The notes below the pieces were generated by a model. It was not told where the DNA came from. It saw only the letters and a list, made by a program, of their open reading frames with translations, and searched no databases. A program made the translations under genes and the position numbers. Below, piece after piece: positions 8,500 through 18,587 of a DNA stretch of 64,000 nucleotides (position 1 is its first letter; each line of letters starts with the position of its first letter). Origin of the DNA: Marinomonas gallaica (lineage in GTDB: Bacteria > Pseudomonadota > Gammaproteobacteria > Pseudomonadales > Marinomonadaceae); the NCBI RefSeq assembly GCF_001639745.1, contig NZ_LTAX01000006.1, forward strand, positions 1 through 64,000, written 5' to 3'.

Positions 8500-9717
8500 A
8501 TGAGTCTTGATGTCGCTGCTATTCGTGAGCAGTTTCCAATTTTAAAACGCGAAATCGATGGCAACCCTCTGGTCTATCTTGATAATGCAGCGACGACTCA
8601 GAAGCCGCAGTGTGTTATCGATGCGCTGGTGGAGTATTACTCTCTTTATAATTCAAATGTACATCGTGGTGCTCATCGTCTAGCCGACGAAGCAACGCGT
8701 AAATTTGAACACGCGCGCGACATCGTTAAAGACTTTATTAATGCGCCAAAGCGTGAAGAAGTGATTTGGACATCGGGCACAACCGAAGGCATTAATATGA
8801 TTGCTAACGGTTTGTCTAAGTTGCTGAAAAGCACTGATGAAGTGATTGTGACGGGGATGGAGCATCATGCCAATATCGTTACTTGGCAGCAAGCCTGTAA
8901 AGTGGCGGGTGCGACATTACGTACCGTACCCGTGACGGATAAAGGCGAGCTTGACTTAGATGCGTATGTTTCATTGTTAAATGAAAATACCAAACTGGTT
9001 GCTTTTCCACATGTATCGAACTCGCTGGGAACGGTTAACCCTATTGCGTGGTTAACAGAACAAGCGAAGAAATTCGATGCGTGGGTGTTGGTGGATGGCG
9101 CGCAAGGCATTGCTCATGGTGATGTGGATGTGCAAGCGATAGGCTGTGATTTTTATGCATTCTCGGGCCATAAAATTTACGCACCAATGGGCGTGGGAGT
9201 TTTATGGGGCAAAGAAGCATTATTGGCTGAGTGGCCCGTATGGCAAACCGGTGGTGAGATGATTGCAACGGTAACGCTTCAAGATGCCACTTGGAACGTT
9301 TTACCGTATCGTCTAGAAGCGGGTACGCCAAATGTGGGTGATGCGATTGCTTTAGGTGAGGCGATTCGTTGGTTCGATGCTTTTGATCATGCTGAGGTTG
9401 CGGCCCATGAGCAGGCATTGATGTCTCGCGCAACAGAGCTTGCCAAAGAGTTTGATGGCTTACGTATGATTGGCGAAGCGGAGCAAAAAGTCGGAGCATT
9501 TAGTTTCGTGCTCGATCAAGGTCACCCAGCTGACATTGGATTCTTATTGGACCGCCAAGGTATTGCTATTCGTACGGGAGATCACTGTGCCCAGCCATTA
9601 ATGGCACGTTTTGGTGTCCCTGGAACCGCCCGTATGTCTTTCTCTATCTACAACACAATTGAAGAAGTGGAACTGTTCTTCAAAGCATTGAAGAAAGTTC
9701 ACATGATGTTGGCCTAG
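8500..9717 (+). CDS. sufS: SufS, group II cysteine desulfurase
   Basis: A 405-residue PLP enzyme that takes sulfur from cysteine to form a persulfide for Fe-S assembly. The PLP lysine lies in FSGHKIYAPMG and the catalytic cysteine is about residue 363 in RTGDHCAQPLM, the group II (SufS/CsdA) pattern. It works with SufE as persulfide acceptor, and a sufE gene lies in the same cluster at 10709. Spacing to sufD is 11 bases and to the A-type carrier 10 bases. This is one of two cysteine desulfurases in the cluster. Confidence 0.97.
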   Translation: MSLDVAAIREQFPILKREIDGNPLVYLDNAATTQKPQCVIDALVEYYSLYNSNVHRGAHRLADEATRKFEHARDIVKDFINAPKREEVIWTSGTTEGINMIANGLSKLLKSTDEVIVTGMEHHANIVTWQQACKVAGATLRTVPVTDKGELDLDAYVSLLNENTKLVAFPHVSNSLGTVNPIAWLTEQAKKFDAWVLVDGAQGIAHGDVDVQAIGCDFYAFSGHKIYAPMGVGVLWGKEALLAEWPVWQTGGEMIATVTLQDATWNVLPYRLEAGTPNVGDAIALGEAIRWFDAFDHAEVAAHEQALMSRATELAKEFDGLRMIGEAEQKVGAFSFVLDQGHPADIGFLLDRQGIAIRTGDHCAQPLMARFGVPGTARMSFSIYNTIEEVELFFKALKKVHMMLA

Positions 9718-9727
9718 GAGGCATATT

Positions 9728-10075
9728 ATGTCGACAGAAACATTTGATCCGAACCAAAGCGTGACGTTAACCGATGCAGCACGTAAGTTCTTTGCCTCGA
9801 AGTTGACCGCTGAAGCCAGCTTGGTTCGGTTAAGTACAAAAGAAAGTGGCTGTACTGGTTATGCTTACGTATTAGATATTGTAAGTGCGCCAGAAGCAGG
9901 TGATGCGATTATAGATTTTGATGGTGTTAAATTGGCCATTGATGATCAGTCATTGACGCTTCTGCAAGGTACTGAAATTGATCTTGTTAAAGAAGGGATC
10001 AATCAGGTCGTGAAATTTAATAATCCTAACGTTATAGCTGAGTGTGGCTGTGGCGAAAGCTTTAGTGTGAATTAA
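9728..10075 (+). CDS. sufA: A-type Fe-S carrier protein (SufA/IscA family)
   Basis: A 115-residue HesB/IscA-family protein that carries iron-sulfur clusters from the scaffold to apo-proteins. The three conserved cysteines are present: Cys42 in ESGCTGYAY, and Cys106 and Cys108 in the C-terminal ECGCGESF. The SGCTGYAYVLD segment fits SufA better than ErpA. It sits ten bases after sufS and four bases before the SufT gene in the same operon. AGGAGG is seen eight bases before the start. Confidence 0.93.
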   Translation: MSTETFDPNQSVTLTDAARKFFASKLTAEASLVRLSTKESGCTGYAYVLDIVSAPEAGDAIIDFDGVKLAIDDQSLTLLQGTEIDLVKEGINQVVKFNNPNVIAECGCGESFSVN

Positions 10076-10079
10076 TAGC

Positions 10080-10610
10080 ATGCAAAAAATGGTCGTAACT
10101 CAACGCGAGTGTCCTGCTCGCCGAGTACCGAGTGGTGATCCTACCACCATCCCTGAAGGTCAGTTTATTACGATCAATCAGGCACTAGGTGGTAACTACA
10201 CCGTTACTTTTCAAGGTAACATGCTGCGCATTGATGGCACCGATGCGGATGCAATTGGTCAAGAGCCTGAAGTGCTGAGCTTTAATGACGATGGTTCTGG
10301 TCAGGTAGTAGAAGATCAAGTTTGGAAAGCGCTTGATAGTGTATACGACCCAGAAATTCCGATTAGCTTAGTGTCTTTAGGATTGATATACAGTGTTGCG
10401 ATTGATGCAGACAGTAAGCGTGTCGACATTAATATGACGTTGACGGCGCCTGGTTGTGGTATGGGGCCAGTATTAGTCAGTGATGTTAAGTATCGTGTTG
10501 CGAAAGTTCCGAACGTTACTGACGTTCATGTGGAACTGGTGTTTGATCCACCTTGGTCTCGTGACATGATGAGTGAAGAAGCTCAGCTCGAAGCGGGCTT
10601 GTTCTTCTAA
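10080..10610 (+). CDS. sufT: SufT, DUF59/MIP18-family Fe-S maturation factor
   Basis: A 176-residue protein. The C-terminal half (about residues 75-170) is a DUF59/MIP18 domain with YDPEIPISLVSLGLIYSV and the cysteine motif TAPGCGMGP. The N-terminal about 70 residues are the extra domain seen in SufT proteins encoded in suf operons. Family knowledge ties SufT to Fe-S protein maturation. It starts four bases after sufA, and a terminator hairpin follows, so it probably ends the main suf transcript. Confidence 0.92.
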   Translation: MQKMVVTQRECPARRVPSGDPTTIPEGQFITINQALGGNYTVTFQGNMLRIDGTDADAIGQEPEVLSFNDDGSGQVVEDQVWKALDSVYDPEIPISLVSLGLIYSVAIDADSKRVDINMTLTAPGCGMGPVLVSDVKYRVAKVPNVTDVHVELVFDPPWSRDMMSEEAQLEAGLFF

Positions 10611-10649
10611 CGCATACAGTTTGAGCATAAAATCGATTACAATACCCAG

Positions 10650-10682
10650 CGGCCAATGCTTAACCCATTGGCCGTTTTCTTT
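10650..10682 (+). terminator. terminator between sufT and sufE
   Basis: Stem CGGCCAATG / CATTGGCCG with a seven-base loop, followed by TTTTCTTTTT. It may end or attenuate the main suf transcript, making sufE and the second desulfurase partly independent. Confidence 0.85.
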
Positions 10683-10708
10683 TTGGACCGCACAACAAGC
10701 GAGGCATT

Positions 10709-11134
10709 ATGTCTTTACCGACGACAGAAGAAATTATTGATGACATCTCCTTTTTTGATGATTGGGAAGACAAGTACAAATACATTATTGATTTAGGTAA
10801 ATCACTGCCTGAATTTGATGACGCTTGGCGGACACCTGAGCGCTTAGTGAAAGGCTGTCAAAGCAACGTTTGGATTCAGCCAGGTGCTACGCAAGATCCT
10901 GTCAAAGGAGAGGTGTTGACCTTCTCAGTAGACAGTGATGCAGTGATTGTCCGAGGCTTGTTAGGTGTTGTGATGGCGGCTTACAACGAAAGAACGCCGG
11001 CTGAAATCATTGGTTTTGATATCGACAAATATTTCTCTGAGTTGGATTTAGAGAGCCATCTTAGCCCGACTCGTGGTAATGGCCTGCGTTCGATTGTGGG
11101 TCGTGTGCAAGCCATTGCGAAAGCGTCTGTTTAG
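10709..11134 (+). CDS. sufE: SufE, sulfur acceptor protein
   Basis: A 141-residue SufE that accepts persulfide sulfur from SufS and hands it to SufB. The acceptor cysteine is Cys50 in RLVKGCQSNVW, matching Cys51 of E. coli SufE. Length and overall pattern are normal. It lies after the sufT terminator, 98 bases downstream, and 33 bases before the IscS-type desulfurase. It could therefore serve either or both desulfurases of the cluster, though SufS is the established partner. Confidence 0.96.
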   Translation: MSLPTTEEIIDDISFFDDWEDKYKYIIDLGKSLPEFDDAWRTPERLVKGCQSNVWIQPGATQDPVKGEVLTFSVDSDAVIVRGLLGVVMAAYNERTPAEIIGFDIDKYFSELDLESHLSPTRGNGLRSIVGRVQAIAKASV

Positions 11135-11167
11135 TTTTTAATTTTTGCGTTACCTTGGAGAATTTCC

Positions 11168-12319
11168 ATGCAAACACCTGTTTACCTCGACAACTCAGCG
11201 ACTACGCCAGTTGATCCTCGTGTCGCCGAAAAAATGATGCAATGTTTGACGCAAGACGGCAATTTTGGCAATCCTGCTTCGCGATCGCATTTATTTGGAT
11301 GGCGTGCTGAAGAGGCTGTTGAAGATGCGCGTTTACAGGTAGCAGAATTGATTGCAGCAGAAGCGCGTGAAATCGTATGGACATCGGGGGCAACCGAGGC
11401 AAACAATTTAGCGATTAAGGGTGTGGCGCATGCCAATAAACTTAAAGGGCGTCATATTGTAACCTCGATGATTGAGCACAAAGCAGTGCTTGACCCTTGT
11501 CGTCAGCTTGAGCAAGAAGGTTTTGAGGTAACTTACTTACAGCCGAATGCACGGGGTGAAATTACCGTGTCTAGTGTTGTTGAGGTATTGCGTGAAGACA
11601 CCATTCTTGTGTCACTGATGCACGGCAATAATGAGCTGGGTGTTGTGACAGATATTGCAGCGATTGGCCATGAAACGCGTCAAAGAGGCATCTATTTTCA
11701 TGTTGACGCTGCGCAAACCACCGGTAAAGTTTCCATTGATGTGAATGCCATGAAAGTGGACTTGATGTCGCTAACTGCCCATAAAACGTATGGTCCGAAA
11801 GGAATTGGCGCTTTGTATGTGCGCCGTATTCCTAAGGTGAAGCTCGAAGCGCAAATGCACGGTGGTGGCCATGAGCGTGGTATGCGTTCTGGTACGCTTG
11901 CTACTCATCAGATAGTTGGGATGGGAGAGGCGTTTGCGATTGCAAAAGCAGATATGGTTGACGACTGTGCTCGTATCAGTGCTCTTCGTGAAAAGTTATG
12001 GAATGGCCTAGCTCAAATGCCTGGAGTACATCTGAATGGCGACTCTGAAAATCGAGTTGCAGGTGTCGTTAACGTGGGCTTCGATGGTGTAGAAGGTGAA
12101 GTATTATTGATGTCATTATCAGATGTTGCGCTTTCTTCTGGTTCCGCTTGTACCTCAGCAAGTCTAGAACCATCGTATGTGCTGCGAGCCATTGGGCTAT
12201 CCGACGAGCTGGCGCATGCCTCATTGCGTATGTCGGTTGGCCGCTTTACCACGGAAGAAGAGATCGACTTTGTTATTGAAACCGTCAAAAACGCTGTGTT
12301 ACAACTGCGTGGCGCTTAA
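11168..12319 (+). CDS. IscS-type (group I) cysteine desulfurase lacking the C-terminal tail
   Basis: A 383-residue PLP-dependent desulfurase of the IscS/NifS class. The PLP lysine is in [19 protein letters not shown] and the catalytic cysteine is Cys328 in [20 protein letters not shown], the same number as in E. coli IscS. The protein ends at LQLRGA, about 21 residues short of E. coli IscS (404), so it lacks the SPLWEM...WAHH tail that docks IscU. No iscU, iscA, hscB, hscA or fdx follows. It sits behind sufE, so it may feed SUF or other sulfur routes (tRNA thiolation, for example). A GGAG ribosome site precedes the ATG. Confidence 0.93.
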   Translation: MQTPVYLDNSATTPVDPRVAEKMMQCLTQDGNFGNPASRSHLFGWRAEEAVEDARLQVAELIAAEAREIVWTSGATEANNLAIKGVAHANKLKGRHIVTSMIEHKAVLDPCRQLEQEGFEVTYLQPNARGEITVSSVVEVLREDTILVSLMHGNNELGVVTDIAAIGHETRQRGIYFHVDAAQTTGKVSIDVNAMKVDLMSLTAHKTYGPKGIGALYVRRIPKVKLEAQMHGGGHERGMRSGTLATHQIVGMGEAFAIAKADMVDDCARISALREKLWNGLAQMPGVHLNGDSENRVAGVVNVGFDGVEGEVLLMSLSDVALSSGSACTSASLEPSYVLRAIGLSDELAHASLRMSVGRFTTEEEIDFVIETVKNAVLQLRGA

Positions 12320-12350
12320 TAACGGAAAAAAGGATATATTTTCCGTTATT
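12318..12350 (+). terminator. perfect 12-base hairpin after the suf cluster
   Basis: Arms AATAACGGAAAA and TTTTCCGTTATT around a nine-base loop. It begins at the stop codon of the second desulfurase. There is no long T run after it, so it may act as a weak terminator or a transcript-end stabiliser. Confidence 0.6.
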
Positions 12351-12475
12351 ATCCTTAAAAAAGCCTGTGGACGCATACAAATTTCATCAAGACATGCGTA
12401 TAATCCACGCGCTAAAACTTATTAGTCGAGTCCGCAATATCGCGTACTCTTAGAAATACAATTTTGGAGTTTATC

Positions 12476-12883
12476 ATGGCGCTAGAACGCACTCTATCTA
12501 TCATCAAGCCAGATGCTGTTGCTAAAAACGTAATCGGTGAAATCTACTCTCGTTTCGAGCGTACTGGTTTGAAAATCGTTGAAGCTAAATTGATCCAACT
12601 AGACGACGAGCTAGCGGGTGGTTTCTACGCTGAGCATAAAGAGCGTCCATTCTACAAAGACCTAGTTGCATTCATGACTTCTGGTCCTGTTGTTGTTTCT
12701 GTTCTTGAAGGCGAAGGCGCTGTTCTACGTCACCGTGAACTAATGGGTGCGACTAACCCTAAAGAAGCAGCGGCTGGCACTCTACGCGCAGACTACGCTG
12801 AATCTATCGATGCGAACGCTGTTCACGGTTCTGACTCTGTTGAGTCTGCTGCACGTGAAATTGCTTACTTCTTTGGTAAGTAA
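12476..12883 (+). CDS. ndk: nucleoside diphosphate kinase
   Basis: A 135-residue enzyme that passes phosphate from ATP to other nucleoside diphosphates through a phosphohistidine. The N-terminus [17 protein letters not shown] and the active-site [12 protein letters not shown] are characteristic. The start is the ATG at 12476 with TGGAG seven bases before it. An upstream in-frame TTG at 12464 falls inside the ribosome site and is rejected. The protein is slightly shorter than E. coli Ndk (143). A TATAAT-like box at 12399-12404 may belong to its promoter. Two hairpins follow the gene. The ndk-rlmN order is common in gammaproteobacteria. Confidence 0.97.
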   Translation: MALERTLSIIKPDAVAKNVIGEIYSRFERTGLKIVEAKLIQLDDELAGGFYAEHKERPFYKDLVAFMTSGPVVVSVLEGEGAVLRHRELMGATNPKEAAAGTLRADYAESIDANAVHGSDSVESAAREIAYFFGK

Positions 12884-12927
12884 TTGATTTTAAACCTCTC
12901 TTTTCTTTTTTGGAAAGATGGTTATAG

Positions 12928-12952
12928 AGAAGCGGGCCTATGGCCCGCTTCT
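12928..12952 (+). terminator. first hairpin after ndk
   Basis: GC-rich stem AGAAGCGGGCC / GGCCCGCTTCT around a three-base loop, with only TTT after it. A second, better terminator follows directly. Confidence 0.65.
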
Positions 12953-12960
12953 TTGCAGAG

Positions 12961-12997
12961 GCTTCTGAAAAGATTAACGTTTTTCAGAAGCTTTTTT
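12961..12997 (+). terminator. second terminator after ndk
   Basis: Stem GCTTCTGAAAA / TTTTCAGAAGC followed by six T. A clear Rho-independent terminator that separates ndk from rlmN. Confidence 0.9.
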
Positions 12998-13035
12998 GTC
13001 TACACTTAACGCTTTAGGGCGAATGATTGATATTT

Positions 13036-14151
13036 ATGACTGACACCGCAAAAGTAAACCTACTTGGCCTTTCTCCAGAGAAACTGATTGAGTTTTTTGA
13101 GTCGATTGGCGAAAAGAAATTTCGTGCAACGCAAGTGATGAAATGGATTCATCAAAAGGGCGCAGAGTCCTTTGAAGAGATGACGGATGTCAGTAAAAAA
13201 CTGCGTGCGAAGCTTGAAACGATTTGTGAAATTCGTGCACCTGAAATCGTTTCTCAAAACATCTCTACAGATGGCACGCGTAAGTGGATCATTCGTACTG
13301 AAGGTGGTCAAAACAACTGCGTTGAAGCGGTATTAATTCCTGATGGTGATCGCGCAACATTATGTGTCTCTTCGCAAGTGGGTTGCTCTTTAGATTGCAG
13401 CTTTTGTTCGACAGGTAAACAGGGCTTTAACCGTAATCTTACGGCTGCAGAAATCATTGGCCAGGTTTGGATTGCGATTAAATCTTTTGGTCCAATGGAT
13501 CCGAGTGGCCCGCGTCGCGTGACAAATGTAGTGATGATGGGCATGGGCGAACCTTTGATGAATTTCGAGCCAGTAGTGGATGCCATGACCCTGATGATGC
13601 ATGACAATGCGTATGGCTTATCAAAGCGTCGCGTAACACTGAGTACATCTGGTGTGGTGCCGCGAATTTACGATCTCGTAAAACGTACCGATGTTTCATT
13701 AGCGGTTTCATTGCACGCGCCTAACAATGCACTGCGAAATGAACTGGTGCCAATTAATAAGAAATACCCAATCGAACAGTTGCTCGAGGCGTGTCAGCAT
13801 TATCTTGATAACCTTCCTGATAAACGACATATCACCATCGAATATACAATGATGGCAGGCGTCAATGACCAAGAGGTGCATGCACGTGAGCTCTCGACGT
13901 TGTTGCAGGATTTAGAATGTAAAATCAACTTGATTCCGTTTAATCCTTTCCCGAACTCTGGTTACGACAAACCGTCAAATAATCAGACGCGACGCTTCCA
14001 AAAAATCTTAGCCGATGATGGATATACAGTAACGGTTCGTACCACTCGCGGTGATGATATTGATGCTGCATGTGGTCAATTGGTTGGCGATTTCATGGAT
14101 AAAACGCGTCGTTCGCAAAAGTACATCGAATTGCGCCAAGTATCAGAATAA
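13036..14151 (+). CDS. rlmN: RlmN, dual-specificity RNA methyltransferase
   Basis: A radical SAM enzyme that methylates C2 of A2503 in 23S rRNA and A37 of some tRNAs. The cluster cysteines are Cys117, Cys121 and Cys124 (CSLDCSFC), followed by [11 protein letters not shown]. The mechanistic cysteine near the C-terminus is about residue 346 in DIDAACGQL. With the ATG at 13036 it has 371 residues. A TTG at 13027 would add MIF and has a better placed AGGG seven bases upstream, so the true start may be that TTG. The 316 bases downstream lack the pilF gene often found next. Confidence 0.96.
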   Translation: MTDTAKVNLLGLSPEKLIEFFESIGEKKFRATQVMKWIHQKGAESFEEMTDVSKKLRAKLETICEIRAPEIVSQNISTDGTRKWIIRTEGGQNNCVEAVLIPDGDRATLCVSSQVGCSLDCSFCSTGKQGFNRNLTAAEIIGQVWIAIKSFGPMDPSGPRRVTNVVMMGMGEPLMNFEPVVDAMTLMMHDNAYGLSKRRVTLSTSGVVPRIYDLVKRTDVSLAVSLHAPNNALRNELVPINKKYPIEQLLEACQHYLDNLPDKRHITIEYTMMAGVNDQEVHARELSTLLQDLECKINLIPFNPFPNSGYDKPSNNQTRRFQKILADDGYTVTVRTTRGDDIDAACGQLVGDFMDKTRRSQKYIELRQVSE

Positions 14152-14467
14152 GGTTGTTCAAAAAGGCAGTTTTTAAGTGAATAGGCGTGACTTGTAAGTA
14201 ACATGTCAGATTTACTTAGAAACTTGCCGTTGATAGAAAAGATTTTCATCATTTTCGCGTGATTGGTTTGATGGGCGGCAACAATCTTGATTTAATACAA
14301 AGCTTATAAAAGAAAGCGCTTTTTATTAATATTCAGGCATTTATTGTCCGCTTCATTGGACTTAATCAAACGCTACCATTTTGTCTGTCGTGCGATCCAC
14401 CCGCATGAAACTGACCATACATTTGGGTAGCCCAGCGCTTCCATGCCTGCTATACCAAGGTAATACC
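14152..14467. other. 316-base gap without a recognisable gene
   Basis: No open frame here resembles a protein and no RNA family is recognised. In many relatives pilF (type IV pilus lipoprotein) sits here between rlmN and rodZ, and I see no remnant of it. The gap should hold the promoter of the rodZ-ispG-hisS group, but no convincing -35/-10 pair was found. Confidence 0.6.
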
Positions 14468-15478
14468 ATGACAACTGATTTAGAGATGGATATCGCTCGC
14501 GAACAAGAAAGAAAAACGCTGGATATTGGCCAGAGTTTGCGGGCGAAACGTCTGACCCTGGCTATAGATGAGCGCCAAGTGGCGACGGAATTAAAGCTTT
14601 CTATCGAGCATGTCTATGCATTAGAAAACAATGATTTCATTCGTTTTCGGTCAACGACGTTTGCTCGTGGCTATATTAAAAGCTATTGCCGTTTGTTGGG
14701 AGAAGATCATCGTCCTGTTTTAGCTGCATTTGATGAGCAGCAGTCCGTAAAAGAAAGCAACATTCGTCCTGTGGACAATGTGAAATCTCAAGCTTCAGGT
14801 CGTGACCCTATCTTTGTCATTGTTTCAGCTATCATTGTTGCAATTATTGCGTTCGTCGCATTTTGGTGGCCAGCCCAATCCTCTGAGCCTGATGTGCAGC
14901 AAGATCCTGTGGTGCAAGAACAATCTGCCGAGTTAAATGAAAATCAAAACGGTACACCTGTCGAAGAAGAGTTTGTTAAGACAGATGCACCAACTGGTGA
15001 TCAGGCCGCCCCTGAACTTAATGAGCCTGAGGTGGATTTAGAATCGCTTGATTTATCCGCATTGTCGAATATTGAAACGCAAACAGTCTTGGATGAAGCG
15101 GCTGATGTAGTGACCGGTCTTTCGGCAGAAACCATTGCCTTACTTGAAGATGCGGGAGTTGATCCGCAAGACGTTGTTGAAGCCACTCGCGAGCCAGAGC
15201 CTGCTCCAGCTCCCATTGAAATTGAATCACCGGCTTTTAATCATGATATTGTGATGACGTTTGATGCGGATTGTTGGACACAAGTACGCGATAGCACAGG
15301 CCGTGTTATCTTTTCTGGTGTAAAATCCGCTGGTAGCAGTCTTGAATTAGACGGTCAGGCCCCATATCGAGTAACGTTAGGGTATGCCCGTGGCGTGACT
15401 GAGCTCCTATACAAGGGAGAGCCATTCGACTTTTCCACTTATATACGTAAAGATCTAGCTCGTTTTGAGCTTGAGTAG
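14468..15478 (+). CDS. rodZ: RodZ-like cytoskeletal membrane protein
   Basis: A 336-residue protein with the RodZ plan: an N-terminal Xre-type helix-turn-helix (about residues 20-75), a basic linker, one transmembrane helix (about 114-134), a long acidic Glu/Asp/Pro-rich periplasmic stretch, and a C-terminal DUF4115 domain (about 255-335) with [16 protein letters not shown]. RodZ links MreB to the cell-wall synthesis machinery. The ATG at 14468 has AAGG seven bases before it, and an earlier in-frame extension gives a poor N-terminus. It is followed eight bases later by ispG, the usual neighbour. Confidence 0.94.
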   Translation: MTTDLEMDIAREQERKTLDIGQSLRAKRLTLAIDERQVATELKLSIEHVYALENNDFIRFRSTTFARGYIKSYCRLLGEDHRPVLAAFDEQQSVKESNIRPVDNVKSQASGRDPIFVIVSAIIVAIIAFVAFWWPAQSSEPDVQQDPVVQEQSAELNENQNGTPVEEEFVKTDAPTGDQAAPELNEPEVDLESLDLSALSNIETQTVLDEAADVVTGLSAETIALLEDAGVDPQDVVEATREPEPAPAPIEIESPAFNHDIVMTFDADCWTQVRDSTGRVIFSGVKSAGSSLELDGQAPYRVTLGYARGVTELLYKGEPFDFSTYIRKDLARFELE

Positions 15479-15486
15479 AGATAAGC

Positions 15487-16599
15487 ATGCATTTCGAATC
15501 TCCAATTAAACGTCGCCACTCCCGCCAAATTATGGTGGGAAATGTACCGGTTGGCGGCGATGCACCGATTAGTGTGCAAAGTATGACAAACACAGAAACC
15601 TGTGATGTTGCGGCAACGGTCGCTCAAATTCGTGCGATGCAAGACGCTGGCGCAGATATTGTACGTGTCTCTGTTCCATCGTTAGATGCTGCAGAAGCAT
15701 TTAAGTCTATTCGTGAGCAAGTTGATCTACCGCTGGTGGCAGACATCCACTTCGATTACAAAATCGCTTTGAAAGTGGCTGAGTACGGTGTTGATTGTTT
15801 GCGTATTAACCCGGGTAACATCGGTAATAAAGATCGCATCCGTGCTGTGGTGGATTGTGCTCGTGATAAGAACATTCCGATTCGTATTGGTGTGAATGCA
15901 GGGTCGTTGGAAAAAGACTTGCAGAAAAAATACGGTGAACCAACGCCCGATGCTCTGGTTGAGTCGGCTTTTCGTCAGATCGAATATTTTGATGAACTGG
16001 ACTTCCAAGAGTTTAAACTCAGTTTAAAAGCTTCGGATGTCTTTATGACCGTAGAAGCCTACCGTAAAATCGCAAGCCAGATTGATAATCCCCTTCATTT
16101 GGGGATTACTGAAGCAGGTGGTTTACGTTCAGGGACAGTGAAATCCTCCATTGGCTTAGGCTTATTGTTGATGGATGGCATAGGCGACACCTTACGGGTT
16201 TCATTAGCTGCTGATCCCGTGCAAGAAGTCAAAGTGGGTTGGGATATGTTGCGTAGTTTGAAGCTGCGTAATCGTGGCATTAACTTCATTGCCTGTCCAA
16301 GCTGCTCGCGTCAAAATTTCGACGTAGTCAAAACGATGAATGAGTTAGAAGAGCGTCTAGAGGACATTAAAGTCTCTATGGATGTTGCGGTTATTGGGTG
16401 TGTAGTGAATGGTCCAGGTGAAGCGAAAGAGGCTGACCTAGGTTTAGCTGGCGGTAGCCCAAATAACTTGGTTTACTTAGATGGCAAGCCCAATACAAAA
16501 GTTAAAAACGAAACCTTGGTTGACGATCTTGAACGAATGATTCGAGACAAAGCCTTGGAGAAAGAGAAACAAGAATTGAATCTTATCGCTAAGTCATAA
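15487..16599 (+). CDS. ispG: IspG, 4-hydroxy-3-methylbut-2-en-1-yl diphosphate synthase
   Basis: A 370-residue [4Fe-4S] enzyme of the MEP isoprenoid pathway, converting methylerythritol cyclodiphosphate to HMBPP. The N-terminal TIM barrel begins with [16 protein letters not shown]. The C-terminal part holds the cluster cysteines in [11 protein letters not shown] and [11 protein letters not shown]. The length equals E. coli IspG (372). It lies eight bases after rodZ and 11 bases before hisS. As an Fe-S enzyme it is a client of the assembly machinery encoded upstream. Confidence 0.97.
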   Translation: MHFESPIKRRHSRQIMVGNVPVGGDAPISVQSMTNTETCDVAATVAQIRAMQDAGADIVRVSVPSLDAAEAFKSIREQVDLPLVADIHFDYKIALKVAEYGVDCLRINPGNIGNKDRIRAVVDCARDKNIPIRIGVNAGSLEKDLQKKYGEPTPDALVESAFRQIEYFDELDFQEFKLSLKASDVFMTVEAYRKIASQIDNPLHLGITEAGGLRSGTVKSSIGLGLLLMDGIGDTLRVSLAADPVQEVKVGWDMLRSLKLRNRGINFIACPSCSRQNFDVVKTMNELEERLEDIKVSMDVAVIGCVVNGPGEAKEADLGLAGGSPNNLVYLDGKPNTKVKNETLVDDLERMIRDKALEKEKQELNLIAKS

Positions 16600-16610
16600 G
16601 GGCACGAACA

Positions 16611-17891
16611 GTGGGTCGTAAAGTACAAGCAATTCGCGGAATGAACGACATTCTGCCAGGTCAATCTTCAGTTTGGCAGTATCTTGAAAAAACAGTAGCT
16701 CAAGTTGTATCGGGCTACGGCTACCAGCAAATTCGTTTTCCTATCGTTGAGCATACTGAGTTGTTCAAGCGTGGTGTCGGTGAGACAACGGACATTGTTG
16801 AAAAAGAAATGTACACCTTTGATGACCGTAATGGCGAATCGCTGACCTTGCGTCCTGAAGGGACTGCAAGTTGTGTGCGAGCTGCAGACCAAGCTGGGTT
16901 GTTGTTTAATCAAACGCAACGCCTTTGGTATGTCGGTCCTATGTTCCGTTACGAACGCCCACAAAAAGGTCGTTACCGTCAATTTCATCAGATTGGTGTC
17001 GAGTCTTTTGGCATGGCTACACCGGACATCGATGCCGAACTGATTATTTTGTCAGCGCGTTTGTGGAAAAAACTGGGGTTACTTGAACACGTTGAGTTGC
17101 AACTGAATACGATTGGTGTTGCCGCAGCGCGTGAAACTTTCAAAGCTGCGTTGGTTGAGTACCTAACACAATACAAAGATCAGTTGGACGAAGACAGTCA
17201 ACGTCGTCTATCCACTAATCCATTGCGTATTTTGGATTCAAAAGACGAAAATACTCAGAAGGTATTGGTTAATGCACCGAGCCTAGAGGATTTTATCGAC
17301 GAAGAATCTCAAGCGCATTTTGACCGCCTTCAGGCGATCTTAAAAGCCAATGATGTGCCGTTTGTGATTAATAACAAACTTGTGCGTGGCTTAGACTACT
17401 ACGGTAAAACAGTATTTGAGTGGGTGACATCGCACCTTGGTGCTCAAGCAACTGTCTGTGCAGGCGGTCGTTATGATGGCTTAGTTGAGCAACTCGGTGG
17501 TAAAGCTACCCCTGCGGTAGGCTTTGCTATGGGGGTTGAGCGCTTAGTGTTATTGCTAGAAACGCTAGATTTAATTCCGAGCGAAGCAAAAGATACAACC
17601 GATGTATTTATGGTGTCATTTGGTGATGCTGCGGAACTTCAATCATTTGTTGTGGCCGAATCGTTACGTAATGCCGGTCAAAATTGGACTGTGTTGCGCC
17701 ATTGCGGTGGTGGTAATTTTAAAAATCAAATGAAAAAAGCCGACAAGTCTGGTGCGCGATTCACATTGATTATTGGTGATAGCGAAGTAGAAGAGGGCGT
17801 TGTGCAGGTAAAAGACATGCAGACGGGTGAGCAGACTTCTTGCGCCAATTCTGATTTAGTCGGTAATTTGCTAGAGAAGCTAAACGGCTAA
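16611..17891 (+). CDS. hisS: histidyl-tRNA synthetase
   Basis: A 426-residue class II aminoacyl-tRNA synthetase charging tRNA-His. Motif 2 is visible in [21 protein letters not shown], the histidine motif in [15 protein letters not shown] and motif 3 in [16 protein letters not shown]. The C-terminal anticodon-binding domain covers about residues 330-420. The start is GTG with AAGGG nine bases upstream. It follows ispG by 11 bases and is followed by yfgM and bamB, the standard gammaproteobacterial order. Confidence 0.97.
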   Translation: MGRKVQAIRGMNDILPGQSSVWQYLEKTVAQVVSGYGYQQIRFPIVEHTELFKRGVGETTDIVEKEMYTFDDRNGESLTLRPEGTASCVRAADQAGLLFNQTQRLWYVGPMFRYERPQKGRYRQFHQIGVESFGMATPDIDAELIILSARLWKKLGLLEHVELQLNTIGVAAARETFKAALVEYLTQYKDQLDEDSQRRLSTNPLRILDSKDENTQKVLVNAPSLEDFIDEESQAHFDRLQAILKANDVPFVINNKLVRGLDYYGKTVFEWVTSHLGAQATVCAGGRYDGLVEQLGGKATPAVGFAMGVERLVLLLETLDLIPSEAKDTTDVFMVSFGDAAELQSFVVAESLRNAGQNWTVLRHCGGGNFKNQMKKADKSGARFTLIIGDSEVEEGVVQVKDMQTGEQTSCANSDLVGNLLEKLNG

Positions 17892-17939
17892 GGGCACTGC
17901 GGGTGCCATCGTTCGCAATAGGATTATGAGGAACAAAGT

Positions 17940-18581
17940 GTGTCTGAATTAAAGACTGAAGAAGAACAGATTGAAGCGTTTAAAAGCTGGTGGAAGAAAA
18001 ACGGCACCTCTCTAGTGTTAGCTGTAGCCGTTGGTGTAGGCGGTTACTTTGGGCTCCAAGCTTGGCAGAACAGCCAAGCTAATCATATTTCTGAGGCCTC
18101 ATCGTTGTACCAAAACCTAACCGAAGCAGCGGCGGATCTGGACAAAGAAGAAAACCAGAAAACGGTGCGCTTTATTGCTCAGCAATTAGCAGATGATTAC
18201 GATGACACAGGCTATGCTGTGTTTAGCCAATTATTTGTTGCACGCATTGATGCTCAAGCGGGTGATTATGACGCCGCTGAGAGTGCTCTATCAAAGGTTG
18301 TAGAGCAGTCAGAAGATGCGTCATTTGATGCCGTAGCAAATATTCGAATTGCGCGACTTCAGGCTGAGCAAGAAAAATACGATGCAGCGATGACAACACT
18401 TAGTGCGGTGTCACAAGCTGAGTTTGCTGGACAAGTTGAAGAGCTGCGCGGCGACATTTTATTGGCTCAGGGTAAGCGAAAGCAAGCTCGTGAAGCTTAT
18501 GAAAGTGCTGCAGCTGCAATGGGAGAAGATGCACAGCATCCTCTATTAGAGATCAAAATGAAGGATTTGGTGAAGGGCTAG
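17940..18581 (+). CDS. yfgM: YfgM-like inner membrane TPR protein
   Basis: A 213-residue ancillary SecYEG-associated protein. It has a short cytoplasmic N-terminus (KTEEEQIEAFKSWWKKNG, the family signature), one transmembrane helix at about residues 23-41, and a periplasmic TPR domain rich in Ala and Gln. In E. coli YfgM works with PpiD in handing exported proteins to chaperones. The start is GTG with a TGAGGA ribosome site. It lies 48 bases after hisS and only six bases before bamB. Confidence 0.92.
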   Translation: MSELKTEEEQIEAFKSWWKKNGTSLVLAVAVGVGGYFGLQAWQNSQANHISEASSLYQNLTEAAADLDKEENQKTVRFIAQQLADDYDDTGYAVFSQLFVARIDAQAGDYDAAESALSKVVEQSEDASFDAVANIRIARLQAEQEKYDAAMTTLSAVSQAEFAGQVEELRGDILLAQGKRKQAREAYESAAAAMGEDAQHPLLEIKMKDLVKG

Positions 18582-18587
18582 TTGACT

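Noticed and set aside
12177..12425. 82-codon frame after the second desulfurase
   Set aside because: It lies in another frame of the desulfurase gene and continues through the hairpin. It is a shadow.
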